A DNA stretch of 64,000 nucleotides from Mucilaginibacter dorajii. Its GTDB lineage: Bacteria > Bacteroidota > Bacteroidia > Sphingobacteriales > Sphingobacteriaceae. The notes beneath the pieces were generated by a model. The model saw nothing but the letters and a program-made list of their open reading frames with translations. It had not been told where the DNA came from and ran no database searches. Positions 17,193 to 25,785 of this stretch are shown here, in pieces. Position 1 is the first letter of the stretch. Every line of letters begins with the position of its first letter. The DNA lies in contig NZ_JANTYS010000001.1 in assembly GCF_024808255.1 (NCBI RefSeq), forward strand, positions 372,001 to 436,000. The letters run 5' to 3'. Made by a program: the position numbers and the translations under genes.

Positions 17193-17942
17193 CTATGGTA
17201 AAGCCTGGATAATCAGGTCAAGCGTTGCTTCAATTTTTTTTTGTTCGGCTTCCGAATCCGGCAGGGCGGCTGCCCTGAACGGAAGGGCGGCATAGTCCTT
17301 TCCCCTTGCTTTATTCAGGGTGTTGTTTACCCGGAATGCCCAGCGGCTTAGGGTTTCCCGGATCAGGTCTTCTTTAGTTAATATATAGCTGCGGCGAACC
17401 CCGTTTGTCGTGGTATTATAAATCTCATCAATAGCCAGTGCCAGGCATTCATCATTGAACTGGTCAAGAACGAGTGTTTTCAGCGTTTCCTGGTTCTTCA
17501 GGTATTATAGGAAGACGTTTTTGTTTTTGAGGATAGTAGCGCGGCCAGCCAGGCGCAACGGAAGATTGGGCAGGGCGATCCAATGGCTTATTTCCGGAAA
17601 AGTTTTGTTTTTGCTGTCAAAGTAACTGCTGTTGATGCCCTTATATGTGATCTCACCCGTTGCAGTGTCGGCTAAAAGAAAATGGTTATAGGCTGGTTTA
17701 ACCGGGCCGTTTCCTGTGTTCCACTCCTGGTCAATAATCGCTGGTTCCAGAGCAATAGGATCACCCGGCAAAAAAGCCCAGGCATCAATGGCATCAAAAG
17801 CTTCTCCCGATTCCTGGTCGTACCATTTATCATCGCTGCCATGCTTACCTGTATGATAGCCGGTGCTGTCACAGAATACCATTGGCAGAGGTTCCTGACT
17901 TTGATAATTAGCAGGCTTATTTGCAGGTAAGTGCCATTCCAT
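17193..17942 (-). pseudogene. Unknown gene interrupted by one in-frame stop
   Basis: From ATG 17942 the frame runs 145 codons to a TAA at 17505-17507 (...LKNKNVFL, stop). The same frame then continues without shift as YLKNQETLKTLVLDQF and stays open to TAG 17193-17195, another 103 codons ending LDLIIQALP. A single base change therefore explains the split. The first part is aspartate- and tryptophan-rich (CDSTGYHTGKHGSDDKWYDQ), the second helical. The family was not recognised. It may be a recent pseudogene, or the first part could still be made alone. Confidence 0.6.
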
Positions 17943-18053
17943 AGGTGTTCTATTTATACCGTAAAGATAACCAGGAGCGGAAATAAAACACTTGCCTTTA
18001 TCAACTAAATTTAAATAGGGATCTTATATGGCAAAGATTTTTAATACCAGCGC

Positions 18054-18164
18054 ATGAAAACCACTCACAAGGAACGTATTGCTTTTGGACACAACTACTG
18101 GCAATACATGCATAAATTGGAACTGATCAATAACGATGATTTTATGATTGACTATGTTTGTTAG
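18054..18164 (+). CDS. Very small reading frame
   Basis: It has 36 codons from ATG 18054 (MKTTHKERIAFGHNYWQYMH) to TAG 18162. The composition is protein-like but it is short, isolated and preceded by no clear promoter. It could be a truncated gene end or a chance frame. Confidence 0.2.
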   Translation: MKTTHKERIAFGHNYWQYMHKLELINNDDFMIDYVC

Positions 18165-18195
18165 GTTTGATTTATAGACAAGAGTTTACTATGAT

Positions 18196-18903
18196 TCAAA
18201 TTTTCTTTATGCACAAAAACAGCAGGTCGGATTCCTTCATGGAATCATCGTGTTCGATAAGTCGCTCTATCCTAAAACCGGTATTTTTCAAAAGTTGATA
18301 ATACGTTTCCAGGGTGCGGTGGTAATAGGAGATTTTCGACATATGAGGGTGACCATTTCTGATCTTGAAACTGACCTTATATAATTTTTCAGGTCTGTTA
18401 TTCGGATTTTTGTAGGAAATAAAGTTAAAGCGCCGGTACCAGAAACAGGGGTGAGGAATGCAAATGATGCTCTGACCATTAGGCACCAGCAAACGGTTGA
18501 TATAACGAAACTGCTTATCCAGGTTAAAACTATTGTGCAGGAACATGATCGCCAGACAAAGCCTGTAGGAGTTTTTATGGCTGGCACTATAGCTCTTCAG
18601 GTCGGTACTGATAAAGCTGACATCCTGAAATTTAGCACTGGCATAAGCTACAGAGCGTGAAGAGATGTCTATGCCTTTAATATCGTAACCTGTCTTTTTG
18701 ATTTCATGGGTCAAATAACCCAGCCCACAGCCGATGTCAAGGGTCTTCCCATCCTTAATTGGAATATTGCTGATCAACTCAAGAGTTTTCGGAATGATCT
18801 GCTGAAAGTAACTCGTATCTCTTTTTGTTTCCAACTCAGCCGCACGTTCGTGGACGTTAATGTCCCATTCGCTGGCAATCCGTTTCAAAAAGAGTTTTGT
18901 CAT
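18196..18903 (-). CDS. Class I SAM-dependent methyltransferase, last gene of the conflict operon
   Basis: This 235-residue protein shows methyltransferase motif I (TLDIGCGLGYLTHEI, about 73-87), an acidic end of strand 2 (IKGIDISSRSVAYA) and LCLAIMFLHNSF in the motif IV region. It resembles small-molecule or protein methyltransferases of the methyltransf_11/25 type. No DNA-methylase catalytic motif (DPPY/NPPY) is present. It starts 1 nt after the upstream stop, so it is the distal gene of the operon read from 24923. It may modify a product or component of the system; the substrate is unknown. Confidence 0.8.
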   Translation of the reverse strand: MTKLFLKRIASEWDINVHERAAELETKRDTSYFQQIIPKTLELISNIPIKDGKTLDIGCGLGYLTHEIKKTGYDIKGIDISSRSVAYASAKFQDVSFISTDLKSYSASHKNSYRLCLAIMFLHNSFNLDKQFRYINRLLVPNGQSIICIPHPCFWYRRFNFISYKNPNNRPEKLYKVSFKIRNGHPHMSKISYYHRTLETYYQLLKNTGFRIERLIEHDDSMKESDLLFLCIKKI

Positions 18904-18904
18904 G

Positions 18905-19507
18905 TCAATTTTTAATACAGTAATCTAATAAATCTTTAGCCAAAGTGATTACATGCGGATCCTTATCGGAATTTGTCTCGATAAATTTAATACCTTGTTT
19001 CTTGCTTTTGTCACGCGTACGGATGATGATTTTTTCTTTACCTTGGTACTCCATAATTGAAAACCTAAATTTACAATTGACATCCTTATTTACAGCAAAT
19101 ATTTTCACTTTCCTATCCATCAATTCCTGTACATACGGGCTATTCATATCTTTTAAATAAACAGCGGCTTTACGTCCTTTTGTTTTAAGTGCAGTAGCGA
19201 TTCTTTGAGATTTCTCATCCTCCATCCATGCCAAATCGCTGCAAAATATGGAAAGTCTTCCTGGCTGCTGGTACCAGGTATAAAAGAAGTCATAAAAATC
19301 ATCCTTCCCTTCTATGAAATGATGTTGTTCTTCGCGTTCTATCCATCTTAATAAAAATAAAATGCCGACCAGGCTCAATATCAGCAACAAAGCCTTGATG
19401 ATCCAGGGAAGGTCGATGCCCAGCGAGCCGAGCAGGTTGTGAAAATTTACAACAAAAGCTACGTAAATGCCAATGATCCAGGCTCTGGTATTAAAAATAT
19501 ATTTCAT
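18905..19507 (-). CDS. Two-TM protein with a PLD-like soluble domain
   Basis: This 200-residue protein has two membrane helices (about 10-30 and 36-56) and then a cytoplasmic domain. The domain pattern (RLSIFCSDLAWMEDEKSQRI, a KVKIFAVNKDV strand, FSIMEYQGKEKIIIRTRDKS) resembles the phospholipase-D-like fold. The HxKxxxxD catalytic motif is absent, so it may be a binding or sensor domain. It lies 6 nt after the nSTAND gene. Membrane placement matches the TM segment in the nSTAND protein. The PLD-like assignment is tentative. Confidence 0.6.
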   Translation of the reverse strand: MKYIFNTRAWIIGIYVAFVVNFHNLLGSLGIDLPWIIKALLLILSLVGILFLLRWIEREEQHHFIEGKDDFYDFFYTWYQQPGRLSIFCSDLAWMEDEKSQRIATALKTKGRKAAVYLKDMNSPYVQELMDRKVKIFAVNKDVNCKFRFSIMEYQGKEKIIIRTRDKSKKQGIKFIETNSDKDPHVITLAKDLLDYCIKN

Positions 19508-19513
19508 AAACTA

Positions 19514-22500
19514 TTAATGGTTGCTAAAGGGATCGGTTGCGTAGGACGCAGCCGCCTCTTTGCTCAAATCAGGATAAAGGTGTTCAAAATAAGGGATATC
19601 TCTTTTCTTTTGGTTCAACAGGTATATTCCGCCAACATTATCCACACCGGTTACTAACTGAATATAATGACGATTAAAAACCTTCCCTATCGATTTGGCA
19701 AAATCAAACCTGTAGCTGACTCTATTTGTGATAAAATCATAGATTATCACAGCTGTATTATTAGTGTCCAGATTGTCAACATAAGCCAGCGAGTTTCCAT
19801 CTTCACTAAATCGGATCAAGTCATCCAGGTTATAAATACTGGCATAATTGGAATTTAGGTTGGTGATCAGTTGAGGAGCGGGCTGTGCAAAAATACGGTT
19901 GTGGTCCACATCGACTACCACCAGCTTTCCGGAAGTATTGATATACGCGCACTTACGGCCGTCAGGTGACAGCACATAGTCGTGGCCGTCGGTCGTAAAA
20001 AAAGAATTGAGATTACGGCTATAGGTAAATAAGAAATAAGATTGTCCTTGATCAGCTACGGCTATTTGGTAAACAATGCCTTTGTCGTTTCTAAAAGAAA
20101 AACGGTCTCCGGCAAGATTCCACCGAACAATACTGGCAAATTTGGGGATGTTGTTGCCAAGGATGAACCGCTGTTTATTCTTCTTTTTCTGTCTTGCCGG
20201 GGGAGTTTTACTTTTATAGTGGGCCGTCAGTTTTTTTAGAATGGCGTCACCGTTCACACGGGCATTCACGCTGCGTTTAATAAAGTCATAAACAACCAGG
20301 CTGCTATTGTTCACCAATAAGAGCGCTTTGGAGCGGTCTGGTGAAAGCAAGAGGTCATTTACCCCTGATTTGATGAGCCTTGAGCCGGCTATAGCCCTTT
20401 CAGAAAAAGGTGCGATGAACAAATCATTGTTCTTTGCTTTACAGATCAAAGAATCACCGTTACTCGACGAAAATACCTGGTCAATGTGGTTAAAGGTCAA
20501 CACATGTCTTGACCTTTCATGATCACCGATATCCCAGATACTCAGGGAATCTGCCCCGGGAATGCGCACCATCATATAACGCTGGTTGGTTGATATGAGG
20601 AACATGTTCCTGATATCGCCGTTCTGGTAATGCAGTCGGTGGTTGGAGAGTGGTAATTTGACTTGTTGCCTGGTCGCCAGGTTATACAAAACTATATTGC
20701 CTGACGTAGCGATAAAGGCTATAAAATTGTTGTTTTTCAAAAACTCCATTTTGTAGTCATCGATGTTGGCATCCCGGAACGGCTTTCGTCCTGAAGTAAT
20801 ATTTAGTCTGGACTCTTCGATCATTAGTGGTTTTCCTGCCTGATCATCATATACATGAATCTTACTGTCGCTGGTACTACGGTAAGCGATATAGCGGCGG
20901 TTATCGGACACCAGCATATTGATGGCCGATTTTAATTCGTGCCTGTTATTGTCCAATAAGGGCAAGTAATTAAGTCGCTGGTAATTATCGTCTGCCCACC
21001 AGATGGCAATAGCATTATCCTTATAATGCACAACGAACCTATTATGATTGAGTTGTTTTATGTTATCCCCGCCGGCAATATCAAAAAACATTTTCGATTG
21101 TAAAATCGCCTTGATACTGTCTTTTTTCCCAGCAAAAAATACCTTATTCTGATAGGTGTTCCAAAGATGAAAGGCTAGAAAATGGTTGTTTTGGTTATAG
21201 GCTAAGTCCGCCTGGTAGTATAAATTATTGTTTTTGGCGGTACTGGTGGTAAAATACAGATAATAGAAAAATAAGGCCAGCACTCCGCACAGGACTAAAA
21301 AAGTAAGGTAGCCTCGTTTCCAGAATTCTGCTTTTTTCTGGGCTTTGACAGCAATTTCACGATTGATGTCTGCGTGGCGATTTGCAAGTTCGGCCTTTTC
21401 GCGTTCGCGCTGGGCTTCTTTCCTGAGTGCGGATTCTCGTTCCAACTCCCTTTTTTGTTGAGCTATCTTTTCCGCCTGTTTTCTTGCCTCCTCTACAAGT
21501 GCTGCCCGTTGCTTTTGGGCCTCTTTTTCAATAAATTCTCTTTGCTGGCGGAGTTTCCGGGACTTTTCAACAGGTATGATCAGCTTATCATGACTGAGCT
21601 CATAAGTAGGTCCCCTTGGCGTCTCTTCGATCCTGATGATCCTGTATTTTAATAAAAGGCTGATCAGTTCATCATCATTTTTAAGCCGGCGCTTAAGTTG
21701 ATTGGGCAAAAAGCTGGCACGTACGCCGTCACTTACGAGGTGTTCCTCTATCACTTTTTTGGCCAGTTCCCTTGAAGCTACATCCGTTATCTTCTTCATC
21801 TGGTCATCATAGAATTTATCAAGAATAGTTGCGATACTTATTTCCTTATAATCTTCTATTTTAAAAGCTACCGGATCAATAATATTTAGTTTTTGTTTTT
21901 TTACAATAGCTTTTATCCTGACTTCAATGTAAAAACAAACGATTTGTAAAAATGAACCTTCAATTTGTCCCAGAGGGTTACTCAGTTCGTCCAGCATCTT
22001 CGTGACAACTGCTGGCTCGATTGCAATAGGTGGTGTACTAAAAAAAAGGTTTTTGTTATCCAATTCAGCGGGACGCTCAATTGCCAGGCGGGCGTTCCCG
22101 CGGTTAAACAGTTTGAGTTCAAGCCTGTTTTGTAGTAGTTTAGGGATATAGCTGACCAGGTCGTTCAGTAAGGCAAGCTTATCGGAGCGGATGGAGAAAA
22201 TAACGCGGACTTTGGGTTGCTTATACCAGTTCATTATTTCGTCGCTGCGGGCATTGTCATCCAGCTGATTGATCCAGTTCAGGATGCGAATGGGGGGCGC
22301 TTCGTGACAGATTTCAGCTAATTGCTGGCAAAAGTCCTCCCGATATGGATCGAAATTGAAAAAAAATTCCTCAAACTGATCAAAAATGAGTGTCAATGTC
22401 TGAGGAGAAGGCTGTTCACGTAGTGTTGTTTCGGCATATTTAACGTACTCCCATAATTTGGGGGCAACGCTATCAAATAACAGTTCCGGCTCTTCCCTGA

Positions 22501-22837
22501 TGTCGAGTTTTTCAAAAATGCGATTTCTTACGATCTGTAATAAAGGTGATACCTCCGTATTTAAATTCTCATCGAGTTGGCTTTGGGTAATCCTGATTTT
22601 TACCGGCAGGTAAGCGCTCAGTTTATCACCTTTATTAAAGGCGACATTCAATAGTGAACTTTTTCCAACCCCGGAAGAGCCAAAAATAATATTGACCCTA
22701 TTATTGCCTAACTGGCTGGCCAACTGTTGAAGCTCATTCTCGCGCCCAAAAAACACCTGCGCGTCACCTTCTTCAAATGAACGCAGACCCGGATATCGGT
22801 CTTTCGTAAGGACAGGTGGGTTTTCTTCCTTAATCAT
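19514..22837 (-). CDS. nSTAND-type ATPase with coiled coil, TM helix and beta-propeller-like C-terminus
   Basis: This 1107-residue protein opens with the nSTAND lead-in YPGLRSFEEGDAQVFFGRE. The Walker A loop GSSGVGKS is at 53-60 and a Walker B-like LTLIFDQFEEF at about 148-158. A winged-helix-like region follows, then an Arg/Lys/Glu/Ala coiled coil (about 425-505) and one TM helix (about 510-530, LTFLVLCGVLALFFYYLYF). About 570 residues of repeated beta blades of WD40/propeller type follow. STAND ATPases are signal-sensing switches that oligomerise on activation; the propeller is the likely sensor. It overlaps the SIR2-like gene by 4 nt. The protein most likely controls the protease and SIR2-like effectors encoded just upstream. 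Confidence 0.85.
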   Translation of the reverse strand: MIKEENPPVLTKDRYPGLRSFEEGDAQVFFGRENELQQLASQLGNNRVNIIFGSSGVGKSSLLNVAFNKGDKLSAYLPVKIRITQSQLDENLNTEVSPLLQIVRNRIFEKLDIREEPELLFDSVAPKLWEYVKYAETTLREQPSPQTLTLIFDQFEEFFFNFDPYREDFCQQLAEICHEAPPIRILNWINQLDDNARSDEIMNWYKQPKVRVIFSIRSDKLALLNDLVSYIPKLLQNRLELKLFNRGNARLAIERPAELDNKNLFFSTPPIAIEPAVVTKMLDELSNPLGQIEGSFLQIVCFYIEVRIKAIVKKQKLNIIDPVAFKIEDYKEISIATILDKFYDDQMKKITDVASRELAKKVIEEHLVSDGVRASFLPNQLKRRLKNDDELISLLLKYRIIRIEETPRGPTYELSHDKLIIPVEKSRKLRQQREFIEKEAQKQRAALVEEARKQAEKIAQQKRELERESALRKEAQREREKAELANRHADINREIAVKAQKKAEFWKRGYLTFLVLCGVLALFFYYLYFTTSTAKNNNLYYQADLAYNQNNHFLAFHLWNTYQNKVFFAGKKDSIKAILQSKMFFDIAGGDNIKQLNHNRFVVHYKDNAIAIWWADDNYQRLNYLPLLDNNRHELKSAINMLVSDNRRYIAYRSTSDSKIHVYDDQAGKPLMIEESRLNITSGRKPFRDANIDDYKMEFLKNNNFIAFIATSGNIVLYNLATRQQVKLPLSNHRLHYQNGDIRNMFLISTNQRYMMVRIPGADSLSIWDIGDHERSRHVLTFNHIDQVFSSSNGDSLICKAKNNDLFIAPFSERAIAGSRLIKSGVNDLLLSPDRSKALLLVNNSSLVVYDFIKRSVNARVNGDAILKKLTAHYKSKTPPARQKKKNKQRFILGNNIPKFASIVRWNLAGDRFSFRNDKGIVYQIAVADQGQSYFLFTYSRNLNSFFTTDGHDYVLSPDGRKCAYINTSGKLVVVDVDHNRIFAQPAPQLITNLNSNYASIYNLDDLIRFSEDGNSLAYVDNLDTNNTAVIIYDFITNRVSYRFDFAKSIGKVFNRHYIQLVTGVDNVGGIYLLNQKKRDIPYFEHLYPDLSKEAAASYATDPFSNH

Positions 22838-23916
22838 ATCGCTAAGATTTCTTCCAGCATCGCCTCGACATCATTTTTGATGAAGCTCATGTGATAGTGC
22901 CGCTCATAATATTCGATTTGTTGCTCTTTTACTTGAGTATTTATATCGTAAAAAGCGAAATTTTGTGGTTGTTTTTGCAAATCGAGCACGTCAAATAGTA
23001 TTTTGAAATGCCAGTCGTTGAAATTAAAGCCGATGAAAATGCAATAACTTGACCGCACTAAATCTTTGATCTGAAAAGGGATCGAGGTCTCAGGATCGTA
23101 AACGTTGCGTGTAAATTCTACCGCTTTTTTTTCAGTAAACAAGATTGAAGGTGGATTTTGGAACGATCCAAAAATATTGTACACTAACGTCTTTTGTTCG
23201 TTTAGACCAGGAAACGGTGTGGGGGCAATATTGGTAATATCATAAGTTGCCAGTTCGCACTGATCCGGATATTCATCCGATAATACAGTGTCTGGATTGG
23301 TATTGATGATCAGTGGCAACTTGAACCCAGGTAAGTGTCTATAGTAATCACGGATCATGCCGGGACTTTTATAAATCGTATGGGCCAGTTGCTCCGTATC
23401 ACCGGCGACAAATTTTCTTTTGGTCTCAAAGCGGTGGATCATGTAACTCAGGTCGTCCTTGTGGATTTCTTCATAATCAATATCCAAATCCTTTAATTTT
23501 TGCATCAATTTTAAATTGAAGTATCGGTTGAACGAATAGATTTCTCTTTGGACACGCCAGTTCAAAAATTCCGGGCCGAGAAACAAGACGCAGTCAGCCC
23601 TTTCTCGCAGGATAGATTTCAACAAAGGGAACATTTTGTCAATAGAGGCTCGTTCGATTTCTTCTCTTAGTTTGACCAGGTCTTCAACACCATCGTTAAC
23701 TTCGATGAATACATTCAGGAACTGTTCCACGAGCTCGTGTGCGTACAAATATTCTACCGTGTTCAACCAGGCTTCGTCCTGGGACACATTGTCCAGGGTG
23801 ATTGGTCCATAAGGAATACCGGCATCAGTTAACATGGTTCTAATATTGCCAATATTCAATATTAAAGGCTTTCCTAAATTATAAAGTCTGGTCTTGTGTT
23901 TTCGCGCAATACTCAT
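22834..23916 (-). CDS. SIR2-like protein with N-terminal effector-associated domain
   Basis: This 360-residue protein has two parts. Residues about 10-80 (containing LTDAGIPYGPITLDNVSQDE) match the N-terminal module of the neighbouring protease and look like an effector-associated (EAD1-type) adaptor. Residues about 95-355 look like a SIR2 fold: DCVLFLGPEFLNW, LIINTNPDTVLSDEYP and CIFIGFNFNDWHFKIL. SIR2 domains in bacterial immunity often destroy NAD. The first glycine-rich loop here is divergent (Gly-Pro-Glu instead of Gly-Ala-Gly), so activity is uncertain. Its start shares one base with the protease stop and its end overlaps the ATPase start by 4 nt. Confidence 0.78.
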   Translation of the reverse strand: MSIARKHKTRLYNLGKPLILNIGNIRTMLTDAGIPYGPITLDNVSQDEAWLNTVEYLYAHELVEQFLNVFIEVNDGVEDLVKLREEIERASIDKMFPLLKSILRERADCVLFLGPEFLNWRVQREIYSFNRYFNLKLMQKLKDLDIDYEEIHKDDLSYMIHRFETKRKFVAGDTEQLAHTIYKSPGMIRDYYRHLPGFKLPLIINTNPDTVLSDEYPDQCELATYDITNIAPTPFPGLNEQKTLVYNIFGSFQNPPSILFTEKKAVEFTRNVYDPETSIPFQIKDLVRSSYCIFIGFNFNDWHFKILFDVLDLQKQPQNFAFYDINTQVKEQQIEYYERHYHMSFIKNDVEAMLEEILAI

Positions 23917-24923
23917 CAGCTGATTCCTTCGATAATGCGGTTTATAGAAATACCTTCATTGCGCAGCATTTTCCGTTTCAGGCCGGGTTCCAGTAACATG
24001 CCTCCCGTATGGTGCAGAGCCACAACTTCCCAATTGGAATTAAAAACAGGAGATCCGGACGAACCTGGTTCAGTGTCCGTCAGATACTGGACAATATCAT
24101 CATTAGCGAAAGTTACAACATTGTGGTAAAGGCCTATTTGCTTAAATCGACCACCGGGATGTTGTATGATATTGACGAAATCCCCTGACTTTACCTGGGT
24201 TCGTTTTAAGGACAAACTGCCAAACTTCGCATTGGCGTCTCCCGCAATTTTAACGGCAGTAAAGTCATCGGGCCCGCTTGTTTTAAAATAGGCACTGGGG
24301 TCCAACCGGAATGGGGTCGGCAGTACGGGAAGACCGCTGACCGACTCCTCATAATTAAATTCTATCGTTGCTTTTGCAGCAACGGCCGGATCAGATAGCA
24401 CATGATTATTGGTGATAAAAAGATTATGTTCTGTTAAAAATCCCGAGCCGACCTCGATGAAGCCCTCACCCGGTATAGTTACTCTTGCAACGGATTTAGC
24501 GGCGGTCAGGCCGAGTGCAAGGAAGCGTATGGGCAATAGCGTGCTGGCCATCCCGGTTATCTTTTCCTGAGTTCGGACATCGACATCATCATTCCACGCT
24601 ATTTTTTTGATATCCGGTCCCAAATTATAGTCCTGAAGTACCTCCTCCTTGTATGCCATTAAATAAGGATTATCCGGATGTTGAACCAGGATCGCGTCTA
24701 CCAGCTGGTCTGTTTTTTGATTATTCATCACATACCGCAGGATATTGGTCCACATCGTTAGCGGCCCCCCCTCGAAGTTGATCATCCCATACTTTATACC
24801 GGCATCCTGGAGGAACATCAAGGCGGTATTTGGAAATGGTATCAGCAGCGCCAGGGCGTCCCGGAGTTGCATTATTTTTTTATCCCATTGCATATTTGGT
24901 CGTTTGATGGTGTCTAAAATCAT
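23916..24923 (-). CDS. Trypsin-like serine protease with N-terminal effector-associated domain
   Basis: This 335-residue protein is first in the operon. Residues about 12-95 are a helical module (LQDAGIKYGMINFEGGPLTM), related to the start of the SIR2-like protein and to EAD1-type adaptors. A trypsin/HtrA-like domain follows (about 140-330), with a full triad: His174 in LFITNNHVL, Asp220 in DDFTAVKI and Ser289 in EPGSSGSPVF. There is no signal peptide, so it should act in the cytoplasm, unlike HtrA. Related arrangements are described in NTP-dependent conflict systems, where adaptors link effectors to an ATPase. The start ATG 24923 is chosen; Met11 is possible. Confidence 0.85.
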   Translation of the reverse strand: MILDTIKRPNMQWDKKIMQLRDALALLIPFPNTALMFLQDAGIKYGMINFEGGPLTMWTNILRYVMNNQKTDQLVDAILVQHPDNPYLMAYKEEVLQDYNLGPDIKKIAWNDDVDVRTQEKITGMASTLLPIRFLALGLTAAKSVARVTIPGEGFIEVGSGFLTEHNLFITNNHVLSDPAVAAKATIEFNYEESVSGLPVLPTPFRLDPSAYFKTSGPDDFTAVKIAGDANAKFGSLSLKRTQVKSGDFVNIIQHPGGRFKQIGLYHNVVTFANDDIVQYLTDTEPGSSGSPVFNSNWEVVALHHTGGMLLEPGLKRKMLRNEGISINRIIEGIS

Positions 24924-25557
24924 ACGAAATCAAAAAGGATTAGATTAATTTGTTATGTGAAGTCGGCTCTTATTTTCAAAGTAAAAAAGGGGCAAAAGTT
25001 GTGCTACTGCAGGCGTTCGGCCGACGGGTCTTCGGAGCGCAGCCAGATTCAGGGGGTGACGGTGATATTTCAAGACATTACGGTTTAGTTGGAACAATAT
25101 AATCATATTATTTTAACCATAATTAAATTTTAGAAAATTAAATGATAAATGGAATTGGAAAGATGAGATAAGCTAAATTCCTTCCTATATTAACGACCAG
25201 GCATAAAAATTGAGCTTGTTTTTATTAATAATATGCAGATATTAACAAGTAATTATTGTGTTTAAACAGGATGCTTTACTGTGTAAACGACTGCAAATAT
25301 TTGAGGTAATCCATTATATGGATATTCCAGGAGGTTTGGCCTGTTTATTTCATGCCCTTTAAAGTAATGAAGCTTGTGAGTAATTAAGAAATGAAAGTAA
25401 TCTGCGAATTAATATGAGCAGATTATTTCAGAACCAGGCAGTCAGTGACCCAGAAATGGCCGGTTTAAAAGTCCCGTAAAAAGATTTTTGCTTTGAATTT
25501 AGATTGTGATTTTAAAACGCTAATTTGATGCATTCATAACTTAACTTTGTGATACTT
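24924..25557. other. AT-rich spacer upstream of the conflict operon
   Basis: No gene is seen in about 630 bp. It must contain the promoter for the minus-strand operon starting at 24923. The base composition falls to strongly AT-rich from about 25090 on, unlike the genes on either side. No repeat or attachment site was identified. Confidence 0.4.
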
Positions 25558-25785
25558 ATGGTAGAGGAAGCAAATCTGATGTGCTCATTTTCGAGGCTGG
25601 GAGCAGATAAGTTATTTATCCAGCAGGCCGCCTGTTTAGGGTTATATAACCTTAATGATATTATGAACGTGAAACTTTCAAAGCTAAAAAAGCACAAGGA
25701 TTTTACGTTCACATGGTACGCTTCCATGTTGAACTTGCTAAAGGAGCAGGGTTTGCTCAGACGGTTCCAGGAGAATCAGTTATAA
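25558..25785 (+). CDS. Small helical hypothetical protein
   Basis: It has 75 residues from ATG 25558 (MVEEANLMCSFSRLGADKLF). The middle reads GLYNLNDIMNVKLSKLKKHK, a pattern reminiscent of small helix-hairpin-helix or RNA-polymerase alpha-CTD-like units common in Bacteroidetes. The call is weak. The gene converges on the RteC-like gene and their ends overlap by 10 nt. Confidence 0.4.
   Translation: MVEEANLMCSFSRLGADKLFIQQAACLGLYNLNDIMNVKLSKLKKHKDFTFTWYASMLNLLKEQGLLRRFQENQL

Noticed and set aside
18905..19507. Active phospholipase D
   Set aside because: The HxKxxxxD motif is not present; only the fold pattern is suggestive.
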